Below are positions 1 to 9,859 of a DNA stretch of 64,000 bases, piece after piece. The translations under genes were made by a program, and so were the position numbers. Within the stretch, counting starts at the first letter, position 1, and every line of letters begins with the position of its first letter. The stretch spans positions 22,097,653 to 22,161,652 of the forward strand of contig OZ026595.1 in assembly GCA_964020085.1 (NCBI GenBank), in the 5' to 3' direction. The notes below the pieces were generated by a model. That model saw nothing but the letters and a program-made list of their open reading frames with translations. It searched no databases and was not told the DNA's origin. The DNA comes from Micromussa lordhowensis (Eukaryota > Cnidaria > Anthozoa > Scleractinia > Lobophylliidae).

Positions 1-315
1 GAGGCATTCGAAAAGAAAAAGACCGAGGCCCGCGATACCCAGGACTTTGCCAAACTGCGCATCCTCAATGATCAGATGATGAACATGGAGCGCGCCTTCA
101 TTTGGCCGTTTGGACTGCCGGGAAGGAAAATAGTTCGTCACGTGCTGTTTGCACCTCAAATGCACAACAACTATGGCAGTTCTAGCTTCCCAGGAATCAC
201 TGACGCATTGTTCGATATTGAGAAGACCAACGACTGGAAACTGGTCAAGGAGCAAGTGTCAATCGCTATAACATGCGTGAGAGAGGCTGGCAAGATTTTG
301 GCGGCAATGGACTAG
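1..315 (+). CDS. Glutamate carboxypeptidase II / NAALADase-like peptidase, C-terminal exon (partial)
   Basis: The frame is open from base 1 to the TAG at 313-315, so this is the last exon (or its visible part) of a longer gene lying to the left. The roughly 104 residues match the C-terminal helical (transferrin-receptor-like dimerisation) domain of the M28 family protein FOLH1/NAALADase: an N-D-Q-x-M...E-R-A-F-I block, G-L-P-G-R, R-H-V-L-F-A-P, then H-N-N-Y and S-F-P-G-I-x-D-A-L-F-D-I-E. Family members are type II membrane zinc peptidases that cut C-terminal glutamate from N-acetyl-aspartyl-glutamate or folyl-polyglutamate outside the cell. The zinc ligands lie upstream of the window. One odd residue is seen: the human H-N-K-Y motif, whose Lys and Tyr contact the substrate glutamate, reads H-N-N-Y here. 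Family membership is secure; substrate is not. Confidence 0.9.
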   Translation, partial: EAFEKKKTEARDTQDFAKLRILNDQMMNMERAFIWPFGLPGRKIVRHVLFAPQMHNNYGSSSFPGITDALFDIEKTNDWKLVKEQVSIAITCVREAGKILAAMD

Positions 316-1894
316 TGGAGGAAAGTGCGACACAGGTTTCAAAGATTTAGTTTAGAGATTGACTGATCCAGTAGCATAATTGAGTTAGGTAATACTGAAC
401 TAGCTTTTGGTTTTGTACCGTAGCACGACCAAGTTCTTTCACTGAAATTCATTTAGTGTAATAAATGTGCTAGCTTCTGTTTCCGTGGATGCCTGTCAAA
501 TTCTCAAACTCTTTCATTTTCCCTAAACTAAACGACCAATACCCTCTTTCTCAGACGGCATAAATGATTTAGCTTACTAAAACGTTAAAATATAGAAGTA
601 CTACAACACCTTTTCTTTAAAACTTTTGAGGAAGGGATGTTATGAAACGAGGTGTCTTACCTTATCTGATTACAAAGTACAGTCAAGTTAATTTACGAAA
701 CTTGCAAAATAGGAATTAAAAGCTAGTTAAACTTGCGTGTTTATGAACCTATACAAGATAACGTTAAATTTAGATTCTGTATTTGAGAAGACAACAATTA
801 ATAAATGCACTTTTATAACTTCGAAAAAGAGTAGTAGAGTGAGACAGTATGTTATCACTGTTTCGCCATAGTATAAATCGAGTGGAAACCAAACTGGCAC
901 TGAACTTCAAAGATCGTACGACTTTATTTGTTTACACGAATACGAGTTTGACTAGGAAAAATGACAAGCAAATAGAAAATGAATACAACAATAATAAATG
1001 AATGAAGCTAGGCACATAATAAAGAAAACCATAACAAACATGACTTACAGAAATTCCACCAGAATGATAACGTAGGAACTGAACGGATCCTGGATACGAA
1101 AGGATTTGCAAGCTATTTTAAAATAACGAATCCGTAACCTTTAAATTCGTAAAAGTACGTGTATACGAGCGCAAAAACTGTAAATTCTTTGTCTCGTAGG
1201 GATATCATGATTTGCACAGGGAATGAAACAATAGAAAGCAACGCAAGAATGTCACAATAGTTTTTCACGCGGGCTCTTGCAAAATTATCAGTCAACCAAC
1301 AGGCAGGGAGTTCTGAAATCATTTTCCGGAACATTAGTGAAAATCAGCCTGGCCATTCAAACCGTGTCTCGAGAATCGTCCTTTCCTTGTGCCAAGGCCC
1401 CGCCGGCTGAGAGGGAGAGAGGGCTCGGGGATCTGGGGACGAGAATGGATCATTTCCATGGGGGACTCTCTTCCATTGTCTGTGCTGTTGGGCTCCGCAT
1501 TTCCTCGTTACGACTGTACAAACGTGATAAAACAATAATCAAAACGAGATCACCGAGGCACGTTTTTTTGTGGCCTACGAGTATACTTTGGGAGATACAA
1601 TCGTTTATAACATGCGTGAAATGTAGATGTTTGAGTTTAATCACAATTTCGCTTTGTAATAAAAGCGGCGAACTAAAAGTAATAAAAAAGTATTTCCTGT
1701 AAATCGAACTAGTAGCACGTATTAAACGTTGCTTAAATTCTTCTGGTTCCGAGCTAAACTAGATAAACCAAGTGAATCAGAAGGTGATCCAATTGAACTA
1801 GCAGGGGACCCAAGTAAACCACCAACTGAACGACGTGAAACAGCAGGAGAATCGAGGCCATAAAAATGATAAGCCAGGTTAGTCTGAAGGTGGA
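316..1894. other. 3' UTR and AT-rich spacer
   Basis: No convincing gene is seen. The first part is probably the 3' UTR of the peptidase. Around 1,390-1,530 is a GC-richer patch that may be an old repeat. Open frames here are short and unlike any protein I recognise. Confidence 0.5.
460..465 (+). promoter_or_regulatory. Candidate poly(A) signal AATAAA of the peptidase gene
   Basis: An AATAAA hexamer lies about 145 bases after the stop codon of the peptidase exon, a normal distance for a short 3' UTR. No transcript evidence is available. Confidence 0.45.
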
Positions 1895-1941
1895 TCATGT
1901 GGACCAGAAGGTTGCCAAGTAACCTAGCAAGAGAACCAAGT

Positions 1942-2860
1942 AGAACGGCAGGTGAACCAAGTGAATCAGTAAGTGAACCAAGTGAATCAGTAGGTGAACC
2001 AAGTGAATCAGTAGGTGAACCAAGTGAAGCAGTAGGTGAACCAAGTGAATCAGTGGGTGAACCAAGTGAATCAGTAGGTGAAGCAAGTGAATCAGTAGGT
2101 GAACCAAGTGAATCCGTAGGTGAACCAAGTGAATCCGTAGGTGAACCAAGTGAATCAGTAGGTGAACCAAGTGAAGCAGTAGGTGAACCAAGTGAAGCAG
2201 TAGGTGAACCAAGTGAAGCAGTAGGTGAACCAAGTGAATCAGAAGGTGAACCAAGTGAATCAGTAGGTGAACCAAGTGAATCAGTAGTTGAACCAAGTGA
2301 ATCAGTAGGTGAACCAAGTGAATCAGTAGGTGAACCAAGTGAATCAGTAGGTGAACCAAGTGAATCAGTAGGTGAATCAAGTGAATCAGTAGGTGAACCA
2401 AGTGAATCAGTAGGTGAACCAAGTGAATCAGTGGGTGAACCAAGTGAATCGGTGGGCGAACCAAGTGAATCATTAGGCGAACCAAGTGAATCAGTAGGTG
2501 AACCAAGTGAATCAGTAGGTCAGCCAAGTGAATCAGTAGGTGAACCAACTGTGAATCAGTAGGTGAACCAAGTGAAGCAGTAGGTGAACCAAGTGAAGCA
2601 GTAGGTGAACCAAGTGAATCCATAGGTGAACCAAGTGAATCCGTAGGTGAACCAATGGAATCAGTAGGTGAACCAAGTGAATCGGTAGGCGAACCAAGCG
2701 AATCAGTAGGTGAACCAAGTGAATCAGTAGGTGAACCAAGTGAATCGGTAGGCGAACCAAGCGAATCAGTAGGTGAACCAAGTAAAGCAGTAGGTGAACC
2801 AAGTGAACCAGTAGGTGAACCAAGTGAATTAGTAGGTGAACCAAGTGAACGGACGTAAGT
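1942..2860. repeat. 21-bp minisatellite (about 43 copies)
   Basis: Near-identical tandem units of 21 bp, each reading roughly GTAGGTGAACCAAGTGAATCA, with scattered single-base variants (TCA/GCA, GTA/GTG, GGT/GGC). Because 21 is a multiple of three, long frames stay open on both strands: the plus strand reads repeats of E-P-S-E-S-V-G, the minus strand reads leucine/histidine-rich repeats. Small indels near 2,547 and 2,653 break the plus frame, there is no clear gene around it, and the same wording continues in degenerate, frame-broken form after the LTR element. I therefore call it non-coding satellite DNA, although descent from a Gly-Glu-Pro-rich coding repeat cannot be excluded. Confidence 0.9.
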
Positions 2861-2902
2861 CGGCAGGTGATCCAGGGGTACTTGCGAACTGAACTACGTG
2901 AA

Positions 2903-2907
2903 CTACA
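2903..2907. repeat. Target-site duplication CTACA, left copy
   Basis: The 5-bp CTACA immediately before the 5' LTR is repeated immediately after the 3' LTR at 8,268-8,272. Five bases is the expected size for Ty3/gypsy integrase. Confidence 0.9.
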
Positions 2908-3061
2908 TGTAACGTTGCTAAGAGTCATCTAGTACCAGTCTGTTCGCGGTCGGAACCACGTGTGTTGTTGTTGTAAGTAGGTCCGCCATTATTCGTAGTC
3001 GTTTTGTAGAGGCACTGTAGCCGTTTTTCAAGAGCAAGTAAAGAGTTGTTTAGCTGTTACA
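2908..3061 (+). repeat. 5' LTR
   Basis: 154 bp, starts TGTAACG and ends TGTTACA. It matches 8,112-8,267 except for one substitution and a 2-bp gap near position 2,980. Confidence 0.95.
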
Positions 3062-3062
3062 C

Positions 3063-3080
3063 TGGTGGCAGCGGTGGGAT
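3063..3080 (+). other. Primer-binding site, tRNA-Leu type
   Basis: One base after the 5' LTR, an 18-base run beginning TGGTGGCAGCGG and ending GGGAT is complementary to the 3' end of animal tRNA-Leu (acceptor ...CCGCTGCCA plus CCA). The match is from my knowledge of tRNA-Leu ends, not a search. Confidence 0.8.
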
Positions 3081-4062
3081 AAAACAATATGGCCTCGAGA
3101 GAAATGCTAGAGGATGTTGTCGAACGGTTAACCGAGCAGTTGAAGGTGGCGGCTGAATCCTTAAAGTCAACGAGCGAGGATTTTCGACAAGCTCTGGAGA
3201 AAATTGAAACCATAGAGAAAGAACACAAACGAATCGTTCACCAGGTTGGCGAACTGAAAGAAAAAGAGTCCGAGCTAATCCATGAGAGGGACGAAGCGAG
3301 AGAGTCGTTGAAGAAATCGCTAGAGAAGATATCGCAGATGGAAAGCAAGCAGCTGGCCCTTGGTAGTCGGTCGCTGAAGTCGACGACAGTGAAACCCGAA
3401 AAATTTTCGAGTAGCGGCAACGACACGGACTTCCAGGCGTTTTTGGACCAGTTTGATGTATGAGCGAAGGTGAACAACTGGAACGAAGAAGAAAAAGCAA
3501 ATCAGCTGATTTTGTGCATGAAGGATAGGGCACGCGTGGTTATGTCCCAACTCTCGTCTGAAGACAAGAACTCTTACGAGCGCATGGTCAAAGCTCTGCG
3601 CGGAAAGATCGGAATGCGTCAGGTTCCTGAAGCCGCCAAAGCTACACTCAAGGCTCGACGAAGAAAGGTGGGAGACACTTTGTTAGATTTGAGCATTGAT
3701 ATTAAACGCCTATGCGGAGAGGCCTACCCTAGCTTGAGCCTAGCTAGCTTGGAACAAGCTTGTATAGATCATTTCACTGATGCACTGGGGGCAACGCTGG
3801 CAAAGGACGTGATTCGCTCTAAGCCTTCGACATTAGATAAAGCTCTATCAGAAGCTCTGGAGCTTGAAGCGTTAGAACTCAGAGCGATTAGGATGAGGGA
3901 GAGGGTTGTAAACGACGTGTCAACCCAACAGAGTGTAGCCAACCAAATGCAAAGCTTACCCTTGCCAGGTTGGGCCCCAGAACTCTCAACTATGATTGCG
4001 TCAGCTACAGCAAAAGCAGCAGCCGAAGCAGTAGTTAATGCTATACCTTTGAGTGGTGCTCA

Positions 4063-4069
4063 GGGAAAC
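4063..4069 (+). promoter_or_regulatory. In-phase -1 slippery heptamer GGGAAAC (upstream copy)
   Basis: Read in the gag frame this is G GGA AAC, the X XXY YYZ form. The pol frame is open from here onward, so slippage would work, but the product would lose the zinc knuckle. I consider it the less likely site. Confidence 0.45.
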
Positions 4070-4158
4070 AGGCCTCCCCAGTTCAGACAAGCCAATGGCC
4101 GGGGCAGAGCGTGTTGGTCATGTGGGTCTACATATCATTTCCAAAGGAACTGTCCCCA

Positions 4159-4165
4159 GGGAAAC
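4159..4165 (+). promoter_or_regulatory. -1 programmed frameshift site GGGAAAC at the gag-pol overlap
   Basis: G GGA AAC is in the correct phase with gag codons at 4,160 and 4,163. It lies just after the last cysteine of the zinc knuckle and 28 bases before the gag stop. A -1 slip moves ribosomes into the pol frame ahead of the protease. The following 15-40 bases are GC-rich (CAGGGCGGGG), suitable for a stimulatory structure. GGGAAAC is an established slippery heptamer in retroviruses. Confidence 0.75.
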
Positions 4166-7100
4166 TTCCGCAGGGCGGGGGACAGATCATAAACATAAGT
4201 CGCTCCCCGCCCGGAGACCAAGTACCAGTGATACGCATAAGCTCCATTCAACCCAACGTACTCTTACTTGACTGCAAGATCAAAGGGGTCCCTGTGAGTG
4301 CAGTGGTGGACTGTGGTAGCCCTATTTGCATATTGAGCAGTGATGTGTTCAACCATATTGGCTTTGGCGATACCCTGGGGAGGGTCGGATCCAAGGTTGT
4401 GGGTGCCGAGGGTTCACAGCTGAACATCCTAGGAACTGTGGAGCTAGACATAGCCGTTGATAGGATAAAAGCTAAACAGCTATTCTATATTTGTGATAAT
4501 CTTAAACAGAGCGCCCTACTTGGGATGGACTTTCTAAGAGACAATGGGTGTGTTGTCGATTTTAATGGGGGAACCCTTCATGCTGGGGATGCGCAGGTGA
4601 AACTGAAAGATGAACCGAGTTGGGAGGTGCACAGAGTGTCCCTGGTAGACACTGTTACCATTCAGCCAGACCAGAAAGTTGATCTTGTTTGCGAGGTTAA
4701 AGGGGCAAATTTGGAGGGAATTCAGGGAGTTCTGGAACCTATGGATAGATTTTTCCAACGTTTTCCAATCGCGGTGCCCAGTACCCTATCCTCAGTGAAT
4801 AAAGGATCAGTACCAGTCCGTTTCTATAACTATTCGGATCGACCGGTCACCATCTACAAGAACACAAGTGTGGGGGAGTTCTGCCCAGCAGTAGAGAGGG
4901 GTCAACCAATTCCCACGGCACGCAACTACAGGATTGAGACCATTCTTGATGACAGTGATAAAGGGACACTCAACTGTAGTATGCTGTCGTTTGAAGCAGA
5001 ATCGAATTGGGATACAGTTGACGAGATGAAAAAATTATTCCCAATAGACAACGACCAGATAACAGAAGACCAGAAGCTGAACGTGTGGAGAATCATGGCC
5101 AAGCATTCTAAAGCAGTATCAAGGGGACCACATGACATTGGCCACTGCGCTAAGGCGCAACTTCGAATCAACACTGGATCTGCACCCCCTTCAAGACTAC
5201 CCCTGCGCCGCTTCTCACCAGCTCAAGAGAAGTACATAAGTGAAGAAACGCAAAGGCTACTCGAGAGAGATGTGATAGAGCCATCCACTAGTTATTGTGT
5301 TGATTTCCGCAGGCTAAACTGTGTCACTGTCAAGGAACATTACCCTGTTCCAAGGGTGGAGGACATGATTGACACTCTTGCTGGAGCGAAATTTTTTTCA
5401 ACTTTGGACTTAATCTCAGCTTATCATGCCTTTGAAATTCATCCCGATGACAGAGAGAAAACAGCATTCTCTACCAAGCAAGGGCACTGGCAGTGGAAGC
5501 GAGTTCCATTTGGGCTTTGCAATGCAGCGCCATTCTTTGTGCGTCAGATTGCAAGTTTGTTAGCTGGAATGACATGGGAAGAACTTTTGGCATTCTTTGA
5601 TGATGTCTTAGTTTTTAGTCCCACTTTTGCCAAGCACTGTGAGTCCTTGAATCGTGCCCTCACCCTCATTGAGGAAGCCGGATTGAAAGTGAAGCCAGAA
5701 AAATGTCGTATGCTACCTCAGCGTGTACCTTTTGTTGGTCACATCTTGTCCGCGCAAGGAATGTCCACAGATCCCGAAAAGGTTTCCGCAGTGAAATCAT
5801 GGCCACCACCGACCAATCTGTCTCAGTTGCGTGTTTTTCTGGGAAAGATAGACTACTACAGAAAGTTCATACCCGATTTTGCAACCCTTGCGGCCCCCCT
5901 CTTCCAACTCGAGGAAAAGGGTCGGAACTTTGTGTGGTCTAACAACTGCCAGAAATCGTTTGATACCCTGAAGCAGGCCCTATGTGAAGCTCCTGTACTC
6001 GCCTTTCCCCGATTTGACCTTCCATTTGTTCTAGACACTGACGCTAGTACGACCGGCGTCGCTGCAGTGTTATCTAAGGTGCAAGATGGCGAAGAGCGCC
6101 CAATCGCATATGCTGCTAAGGCCCTGACAAAATCGCAGAGAAAGTGGGCACCAACAAGGATTGAGATGTATGCGCTAGTGTTCGGGACAGAAGCATTCTA
6201 CCCTTACCTGATCAGGAAACAGTTTGTCGCTCGGCTGGATCACCGATCATTGGTGTGGCTTCAGACCTTTAAGCAACCCAAGCCACAAGAAGCTAGATGG
6301 GTTGAGTACCTACAGCAGTTTGACATGAAAATAGAACATCGGGCTGGTCGTTTACACGCCAATGCCGATGGCCTTTCTCGTCGACCTTGGCAAGCAACCC
6401 AGGTGGCTGACATGCCGGAGGAAGCAGAGAATTTCCCTGCTCCAGTGATTGTTGGAAAGACAGCCAGTAGTGATGCCACACCATCTGTCGAGGAAGCCCA
6501 GTCAGAATGCAAACAATCTCCTCCGCTGTGGTCCAATGATCATCTTAAAAGAGAACAACCCAATGACAAGCACCTGAATGCGGCACTGCAGTGGCTGAAA
6601 GCAGGCAAAAGACCCCCTAAACAGGAAATGGCAGGGGTCGATCGACACATGTGGTCTCTGTGGAGTCAGTACGATCGTTTGGTGTTGCAGGATGAAGTGT
6701 TGTACCGGCGATGGTTTGATGAGAAGACAGGGCGTGAGAGCCTCCAGTTGTGTGTCCCTCAGCATTTAAAGGGAGACTTGCTGCAAGAGTTACATGACCT
6801 GTGTGGACACTTGTCAGTGCTCAAGACCACAGACAATGTGCGGAAACGCTTCTACTGGTTTGGCCATACTGCAGATATTGAGCTGTACTGTCAAACATGT
6901 CACACGTGTGGCTCCAGAAACGGACCAATTCCTCGACCAAGGGCACCCATGCAATCCATTAAGACAGGTTATCCATTGGAGAGGATCCAGATTGACATTC
7001 TTGGGCCACTTCCCGAGACTAATAGAGGAAACAAGTACGTTGCTGTTGTGGTGGATATGTACACAAAGTGGCCTGAAGCGTATGCCTTGCCAAATCAAGA

Positions 7101-8116
7101 GGCTGACACAGTAGCGCAAGCAATCATGGACAACTTTGTATGCCGGTTCGGTTGCCCTCGTGGAGTACTTAGCGACCAGGGTCGTAATTTTGAGTCACGG
7201 CTATTCCGCGGTTTGTGTGAGTTGATTGAGTCGGTGAAACAAAGGACAACTCCATACCATCCTCAGTGTGATGGGGGTGCGGAACGGCTTATCCGTACGG
7301 TTACCAGTGTTATTTCCAAGATTGCAGATGAACAAGAGGAATGGGATCAACATCTTCCCAAGGTCCTTTTAGCTTTGCGAGCATCAACCCATGAAACAAC
7401 AGGGTTTTCCCCCAGTATGCTCATGTTTGGCAGGGAAATGAGGCTACCTATTGACGCGATGAGAGACGCACCTCCATCGAAAGAGCCTCCTGACTATCCA
7501 CCTTTTGTGAAGAAACAGCGTGAAATCCTTAAGGGGGTACAAGACCGAGTGGAGAAAAATCTGGAGGCCAGTCTACGTCATCAGAAGGACGTCTACGATG
7601 CACGCTGCAAGCGGAAGTCGAAACCGTACAAAGTTGGCGATCTGGTATGGTTGGAGGAGAAGGCCATTCCCCGGTGGGTGCACCGGAAATTCTACCGTCC
7701 CTGGGTCCGGACCTTGGCGGGTCGTCAAGGTCATATCGGATGTCACCTACAGAATACAGTGTGAGGAAGTTGCTCCCTTGCGGGCGAGGCGCAAGACGAG
7801 ATTGATTGTGCACTTTAACCGTCTTAAACCGTACCGCTCGAGACCCATTCAACTTCAACCGTCATTGCATAATGTCGAGGAGGACAGAAACCTGCCTACA
7901 GATCCAAATGTTGGAGAGCACGCTGTTGAGAGGTCCCCACTCGCCACGGACCTAGCTCCGATGGAGAATGCTGCAGTTATTAGTGACGAGTCTGATGCAC
8001 GAGTACGACGTTCAGCGAGGAGCCGCCACTCTCCTGCCTGGATGGGAGACTTCCTCTTAGGCAAGGACTTTGATAACGCCCTTCCTCCTCTAGGGAGGGG
8101 GGGGGGGGGTGTGTAA
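4166..8116 (+). pseudogene. pol: pol of the Ty3/gypsy element (protease, RT, RNase H, integrase), damaged
   Basis: The -1 frame runs from the overlap to 7,764. Protease: V-V-D-C-G-S (about 4,306-4,323; Cys where Ser/Thr is usual) and L-L-G-M-D-F-L downstream. RT: F-S-T-L-D-L, V-P-F-G-L-C-N-A and catalytic F-F-D-D (about 5,600), but at about 5,292 roughly 17-20 residues usually present between the P-S-x-S and C-V-D-F-R blocks are gone in frame. RNase H: D-T-D-A-S, the E in R-I-E-M-Y, L-D-H-R and A-D-G-L-S-R. Integrase: H-D-L-C-G-H and C-Q-T-C zinc finger, then I-D-I-L, S-D-Q-G and A-E-R-L forming D,D-35-E. Near 7,700 the conserved P-W-R-V-V segment moves to the next frame, which is open from 7,520 to a TAA at 8,114-8,116 inside the 3' LTR. 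This copy cannot make a complete active Pol by itself. Confidence 0.92.
8090..8111 (+). other. Polypurine tract
   Basis: A TAGGGA + G-run ending directly at the 3' LTR, the usual plus-strand primer for LTR elements. The long G run also encodes the glycine tail of the shifted pol frame. Confidence 0.8.
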
Positions 8117-8267
8117 CGTTGCTAAGAGACATCTAGTACCAGTCTGTTCGCGGTCGGAACCACGTGTGTTGTTGTTGTAAGTAGCGGTCCGCCATTATTC
8201 GTAGTCGTTTTGTAGAGGCACTGTAGCCGTTTTTCAAGAGCAAGTAAAGAGTTGTTTAGCTGTTACA
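8112..8267 (+). repeat. 3' LTR
   Basis: 156 bp, TGTAACG to TGTTACA, nearly identical to 2,908-3,061. Followed directly by the CTACA duplication at 8,268-8,272. Confidence 0.95.
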
Positions 8268-8272
8268 CTACA

Positions 8273-9300
8273 CAAACCAGCTAGTAAACCAAGTTTACCA
8301 GCAAATAAACCAAGGGTTTCTACAAGGAAACTACGTGAGCCATGCGCAGATGACTCGACTGAACAAGGACGTGAACCAATTAAACCAAGTGAAAAAAAAA
8401 GGAATCAGCAAATGAACCAAGGAAGAAAGTGACGTGATTAAGCAGGTGCACTAAGTAAACCAGCAAGTGTGCCAAGTAAGCCAGCAACTGAATCAGGTAA
8501 ACCAAGTAAATCAGCAGGTGAACCAAGAGAAAAAGCAAGCAACCAAAGTGAAGTAGCTGGAGAACCAGTAAGTCGACCAAGTTGAGCAGTAGGTAAATCG
8601 AGTAAACCAGCAGGTTAACCAAGTGCACTAGCAGGTGAAGCAAGTGAACTAAGCAAACCAGTAGGTGAGCCAACAGAGCCAGCAAGTCAACCAAGGGTAC
8701 CAGAGAGTGAATTAGGTGAACCAGCAAGTGAACCAAATATGAAACCAAGTGAACCAGCAAATGAAAGAAGACCTGAGAGTGAACCAGGTTAGTAAGGTGA
8801 ACCGATTGCCCTAAAGCCAGCGTGTGCGAGGTAAGGTACTGGATCCGACTAGATTGGTTAACTAGGTGGTTGAGAACAGCCAGGTGAACAAGTGTACAAG
8901 GTGATCCAGGCGAACCGGGAAAAAGAAACCAGATAAACCAGATAAACCAGTGAACCGAGCGAAGCAAGGGAACCAAGTAAAACCAGTTGGACAATTCAAC
9001 CAAGGTTAGGAGGTGAAAACTGATCTAGGAGAACCAGACATAAAGCTACCCAGCTCAACCCAATGCCCCTAACGAAGAGAAGTGAACCACATCATGAACC
9101 AGGAAGATCCATGCGAATCAGACCTGAACCTGACCTAAACCTGGCAAATTAGGTGAGACAACTCAACGAAGTGAACCACTAGAAGTATGAGAACCACGGA
9201 GACCAAGAGAACCAGGGAGTTCAAATGAACTAAGTGCACAAGGTGATCCAAGTAAACCTCGTAAACCAGGTGCATCAAGACAACATACAGACAGGGGGGG
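8273..9300. repeat. Degenerate continuation of the minisatellite
   Basis: Words such as AACCAAGTGAACCAGCA recur every 9-21 bases but with many substitutions and indels, unlike the uniform array left of the LTR element. Some stretches read G-D-P-G-E-P-G-K in one frame, recalling collagen-type Gly-x-y repeats, but no frame stays open. It is the older flank of the array that the retrotransposon split. Confidence 0.75.
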
Positions 9301-9310
9301 ACCAGATGAC

Positions 9311-9582
9311 CCGGAGGTGGCGTGATCGAGTGGTTGAGGGCGCTGGATTTGAATTCTGGTGGTCCCTGCCACTATCTGGATTTGTTCTCGGTAGTCCCGA
9401 GTTCAACTCCTCGACCTCGTTCTGTAAATAGCCAACTGGTCAGCCTCCCATGGCCACCAGTTGGGATTCTTAATAGATTATGTTCTATTTGAAATATTTG
9501 TTTATTTATTTACAGTGTCCCCAATTAGCACAACAGTGCTAAACACATATGACACTTAAATAAAGTTATTATTATTATTATA
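9311..9582 (+). mobile_element. tRNA-derived SINE
   Basis: An A-box-like GTGATCGAGTGG near 9,320-9,333 and a B-box-like GAGTTCAACTCC at 9,399-9,410 have the spacing of a pol III tRNA promoter. A tRNA-unrelated body and a (TTA)n tail at 9,565-9,582 follow. The head is too diverged to be a tRNA gene. Confidence 0.7.
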
Positions 9583-9706
9583 ACAATGTGATCCGGATAA
9601 TTATAAGGAAATCTTGCAAGAGAGCAAGATAAAGCTGGCTAACCCGCTGATCCGGGTAAAACAGGTGAACCTAATTTTAGCAGAAAATGAGCTTAAAAGA
9701 AGCTAG

Positions 9707-9859
9707 TTAAGCTTGCTCGGTCAAGATGGCTCAAGAGCAATTGCCCTCGTTCTTTTTCTGCGTGTTTATGGACCTCGACTCCGTCTCGGTCTATAAACTC
9801 GCAATAAAAGAACTTGGCCAATATCCAGCCATCTTGACCGGATGACCGAACAAGCTTAT
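9707..9859. mobile_element. Foldback MITE with GGTCAAGATGGC termini
   Basis: Left arm (9,707-9,731) containing CGGTCAAGATGGCT is repeated inverted at 9,827-9,859. A related end with TCAAGATAGCTGGATATTGG is seen at 16,609-16,650, so this is a family. Confidence 0.65.

Larger units (their letters stand above)
3089..4192 (+). pseudogene. gag: gag of the Ty3/gypsy element, interrupted by an in-frame stop
   Basis: Starts at the first ATG after the primer site (3,089). Residues 1-110 are charged and heptad-like (coiled coil likely). A TGA at 3,461-3,463 interrupts the frame; the same frame then runs on to 4,192 without another stop. The second part holds a capsid-like helical region and a C-terminal zinc knuckle C-W-S-C...H...C (CX2CX4HX4C, about 4,112-4,153), the nucleocapsid motif that binds genomic RNA. 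The 3' end overlaps pol in the -1 frame and carries two in-phase GGGAAAC heptamers. A full copy would make the structural protein of the particle; this copy would give only the coiled-coil part unless the TGA is read through. Confidence 0.88.
2908..8267 (+). mobile_element. Ty3/gypsy LTR retrotransposon, recently inserted, coding region damaged
   Basis: A 5.36-kb element with 154/156-bp LTRs (TG...CA ends), a 5-bp target duplication CTACA on both sides, a primer-binding site and G-rich polypurine tract at the usual places, and gag and pol in the order protease, reverse transcriptase, RNase H, integrase. The LTRs differ by one substitution (2,922-2,928 region, AGAGTC vs AGAGAC) and a 2-bp indel, so the insertion is young. 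Coding damage is nevertheless clear: an in-frame stop in gag, a missing block in the fingers of reverse transcriptase, and a frame change near 7,700. There is no env and no chromodomain. Short LTRs, a tRNA-Leu primer and a CCHC knuckle are compatible with the Mag/Steamer-like side of Ty3/gypsy, but that placement is tentative. It sits inside the minisatellite. Confidence 0.95.

Noticed and set aside
1942..2860. CRISPR-like regular repeats
   Set aside because: Head-to-tail units with no unique spacers, in an animal genome.
1895..2928. Long frames on both strands through the 21-bp repeat (up to 242 codons)
   Set aside because: They exist because the unit is a multiple of three with no stop; indels break them and no gene context is seen.
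8380..9003. 207-codon minus-strand frame, leucine/histidine rich
   Set aside because: Reverse reading of the degenerate minisatellite, with no family resemblance.
9311..9420. Possible tRNA gene
   Set aside because: Only the A and B boxes are tRNA-like; no cloverleaf, and a SINE body and tail follow.
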